Shown in pieces: positions 62,925-64,000 of a DNA stretch of 64,000 bases; within the stretch, counting starts at the first letter, position 1, and every line of letters starts with the position of its first letter. The notes beneath the pieces were generated by a model that was not told the origin of the DNA, made no database searches, and worked only from the letters and a program-made list of their open reading frames with translations. The stretch covers positions 2,728,001-2,792,000 of the forward strand of contig NC_017093.1 in assembly GCF_000284295.1 (NCBI RefSeq), given 5' to 3'. The stretch comes from Actinoplanes missouriensis 431. Its GTDB lineage: Bacteria; Actinomycetota; Actinomycetes; Mycobacteriales; Micromonosporaceae. The translations under genes were made by a program, and so were the position numbers.

Positions 62925-63908
62925 GTGCGGCAGGAGCACAAGACCTTTCAGGCGATCGAGGTCGGCGACGGCGGCGACGGGCGATGGGCCGCTCACGCCC
63001 GGGGCCTGTGGCGGGAGATGGAGGGTCTGCTGACCGAGGAGGGCCGGACCCCGGAGGGCGCGGATCGTGTGCGGGCGCTGTTCCGTGCGCACATGCCGGA
63101 GCTGGTCCCGGTTCTGGAGCGCCTGGCCGGCCAGCTCGACCGGCCGGAGGCGGACGTCTTCCTCACCCACGCGGCTCTGCGGCCGTTCTCCCAGGCGTGC
63201 ACCCAGATCGGCCGGAACGGCACTCTGCTGCGCAACTATGACCTGCGGCCCGATCAGTGCGAAGGGACCATCGTCTCCTCCTGCTTCCTGCGCCCCGTCA
63301 TCGGGATGCAGGACATGCTGTGGGGCTTGCTGGACGGGATGAACGACGCCGGTCTCGCGGTCTCGCTCACCTGGGGCGGACGTTCCGTCTACGGAGGCGG
63401 TTTCGCTGTTCTCATCGTGGTGCGCTACCTGCTGGAGACGTGCGACACCGTCGACGAGGCGGTCGGCAGGCTGCGATCTCTGCCGATCGCCGTCCCCCAG
63501 AATCTCACCCTTGTCGATCCCGCCAAGGAGGTGACGGTGTTCGTGGGGCCGGACATGCCACCGACGGTGGCGCCGGATGCCTGCGCCGCCAACCACCAGC
63601 ACCTGCCGGTGACCGACGAGCAGGAACGGACCATGCGGACGCAGGAGCGGCTGCGGGCCATCCGCGCCGCGGGCACGGACGTGGCGGCGATGCTGAAGCC
63701 GCCGCTGTACCGATCCGCCGACGAGCAGGGGTCGAGAACGCTCTACACAGCTCACTACCGGCCCGTCGACGGCCGGGTGACCTACTACTGGCCCGGTGAG
63801 TCCTGGCAACAGTCCTTCGGCGACTTCACACCCGGATCCCGCACCGTGACGCTGGGCCGGGCCGCTGTCGGTGCTGGCGGTGACCGGCTGGATCTGCCGC
63901 CGTCCTGA
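62925..63908 (+). CDS. Penicillin acyltransferase-like (C45) Ntn hydrolase
   Basis: 327 aa from the GTG at 62925. ACTQIGRNGTLLRNYDL places the putative nucleophile Cys92 in the motif of acyl-CoA:6-aminopenicillanate acyltransferase-like peptidases, which mature by self-cleavage before that cysteine. The following VSLTWGGRSVYGGGF and later CAANHQHLP fit the family. It has no signal peptide. The natural substrate is unknown; amide or thioester bonds of peptides or small molecules are likely. A terminator separates it from the toxin locus, so it is probably independent. Confidence 0.82.
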   Translation: MRQEHKTFQAIEVGDGGDGRWAAHARGLWREMEGLLTEEGRTPEGADRVRALFRAHMPELVPVLERLAGQLDRPEADVFLTHAALRPFSQACTQIGRNGTLLRNYDLRPDQCEGTIVSSCFLRPVIGMQDMLWGLLDGMNDAGLAVSLTWGGRSVYGGGFAVLIVVRYLLETCDTVDEAVGRLRSLPIAVPQNLTLVDPAKEVTVFVGPDMPPTVAPDACAANHQHLPVTDEQERTMRTQERLRAIRAAGTDVAAMLKPPLYRSADEQGSRTLYTAHYRPVDGRVTYYWPGESWQQSFGDFTPGSRTVTLGRAAVGAGGDRLDLPPS

Positions 63909-63942
63909 CCACCTAGCGGCAGGAGAGGAAGTTGATCGTCGG

Positions 63943-63993
63943 GCGTCGCGAAATCGCGGTGATCATGGGGTGGTAACAGCGATTTCGTGACGC
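63943..63993. repeat. 15-bp inverted repeat at the end of the window
   Basis: GCGTCGCGAAATCGC (63943-63957) and GCGATTTCGTGACGC (63979-63993) match at 14 of 15 positions across a 21-base spacer. It could be a terminator for the C45-like gene or the edge of a mobile or repeated element whose other part lies beyond the window. Confidence 0.5.
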
Positions 63994-64000
63994 TGGACGA

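Overview
The window looks like chromosome from a high-GC filamentous actinobacterium, most likely Micromonosporaceae and Actinoplanes-like. That placement is inference. It rests on GC of roughly 70% or more, frequent GTG starts, many ATGA/GTGA gene overlaps, ECF sigma factor and two-component abundance, secreted cellulases and rhamnosidases, and long RHS and ALF-repeat exoproteins. No phage integrase, transposase or CRISPR array was seen.

Layout. 1-9 kb: the end of a DUF4360 secreted protein, a divergent AraC/AhpD-like pair, then a minus-strand run (response regulator, histidine kinase, acyltransferase, SigE-type ECF sigma factor, membrane anti-sigma-like protein), an SDR and a lipoprotein. 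9-20.4 kb: an efflux and envelope-stress block with a membrane-fusion protein/ATPase/permease operon, a second two-component system paralogous to the first, and a five-gene operon (NarL-type two-component system, small membrane protein, ATPase, 862-aa permease). 20.7-25 kb: small accessory genes, two gene remnants, a cluster of canonical and degenerate tRNAs, and a convergent RidA/HxlR pair with matching operators. 25-35.5 kb: a GH9-repeat-GH6 cellulase, an ALF-repeat/Hint polymorphic toxin and a trypsin-like protein with all three catalytic residues replaced. 35.7-49 kb: a LacI-controlled rhamnoside locus (LacI, a decayed second LacI, two permeases, binding protein, two GH78 enzymes, GH1, carboxylesterase). 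49-56 kb: small membrane and hypothetical proteins, an FAD monooxygenase, LysR, a permease remnant next to a C-terminally truncated hydrolase, and a GGDEF protein. 56.4-64 kb: a 2039-aa RHS/Hint toxin with a GIY-YIG-like tip, a likely immunity protein, and a penicillin-acyltransferase-like Ntn hydrolase.

How the parts work together. The ABC efflux operons lie next to the two-component systems likely to control them, as in antimicrobial-peptide or cell-envelope stress modules. The rhamnoside locus appears self-contained for extracellular or cytoplasmic trimming and uptake, but has no transporter ATPase and presumably uses a shared MsiK-type one. The strongest candidates for unusual biology are the two Hint-bearing toxins, the tRNA cluster, the pseudo-trypsin, the paired four-cysteine sensor kinases and the GH9-GH6 fusion. 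All functional calls come from reading the sequence; no database search was run.
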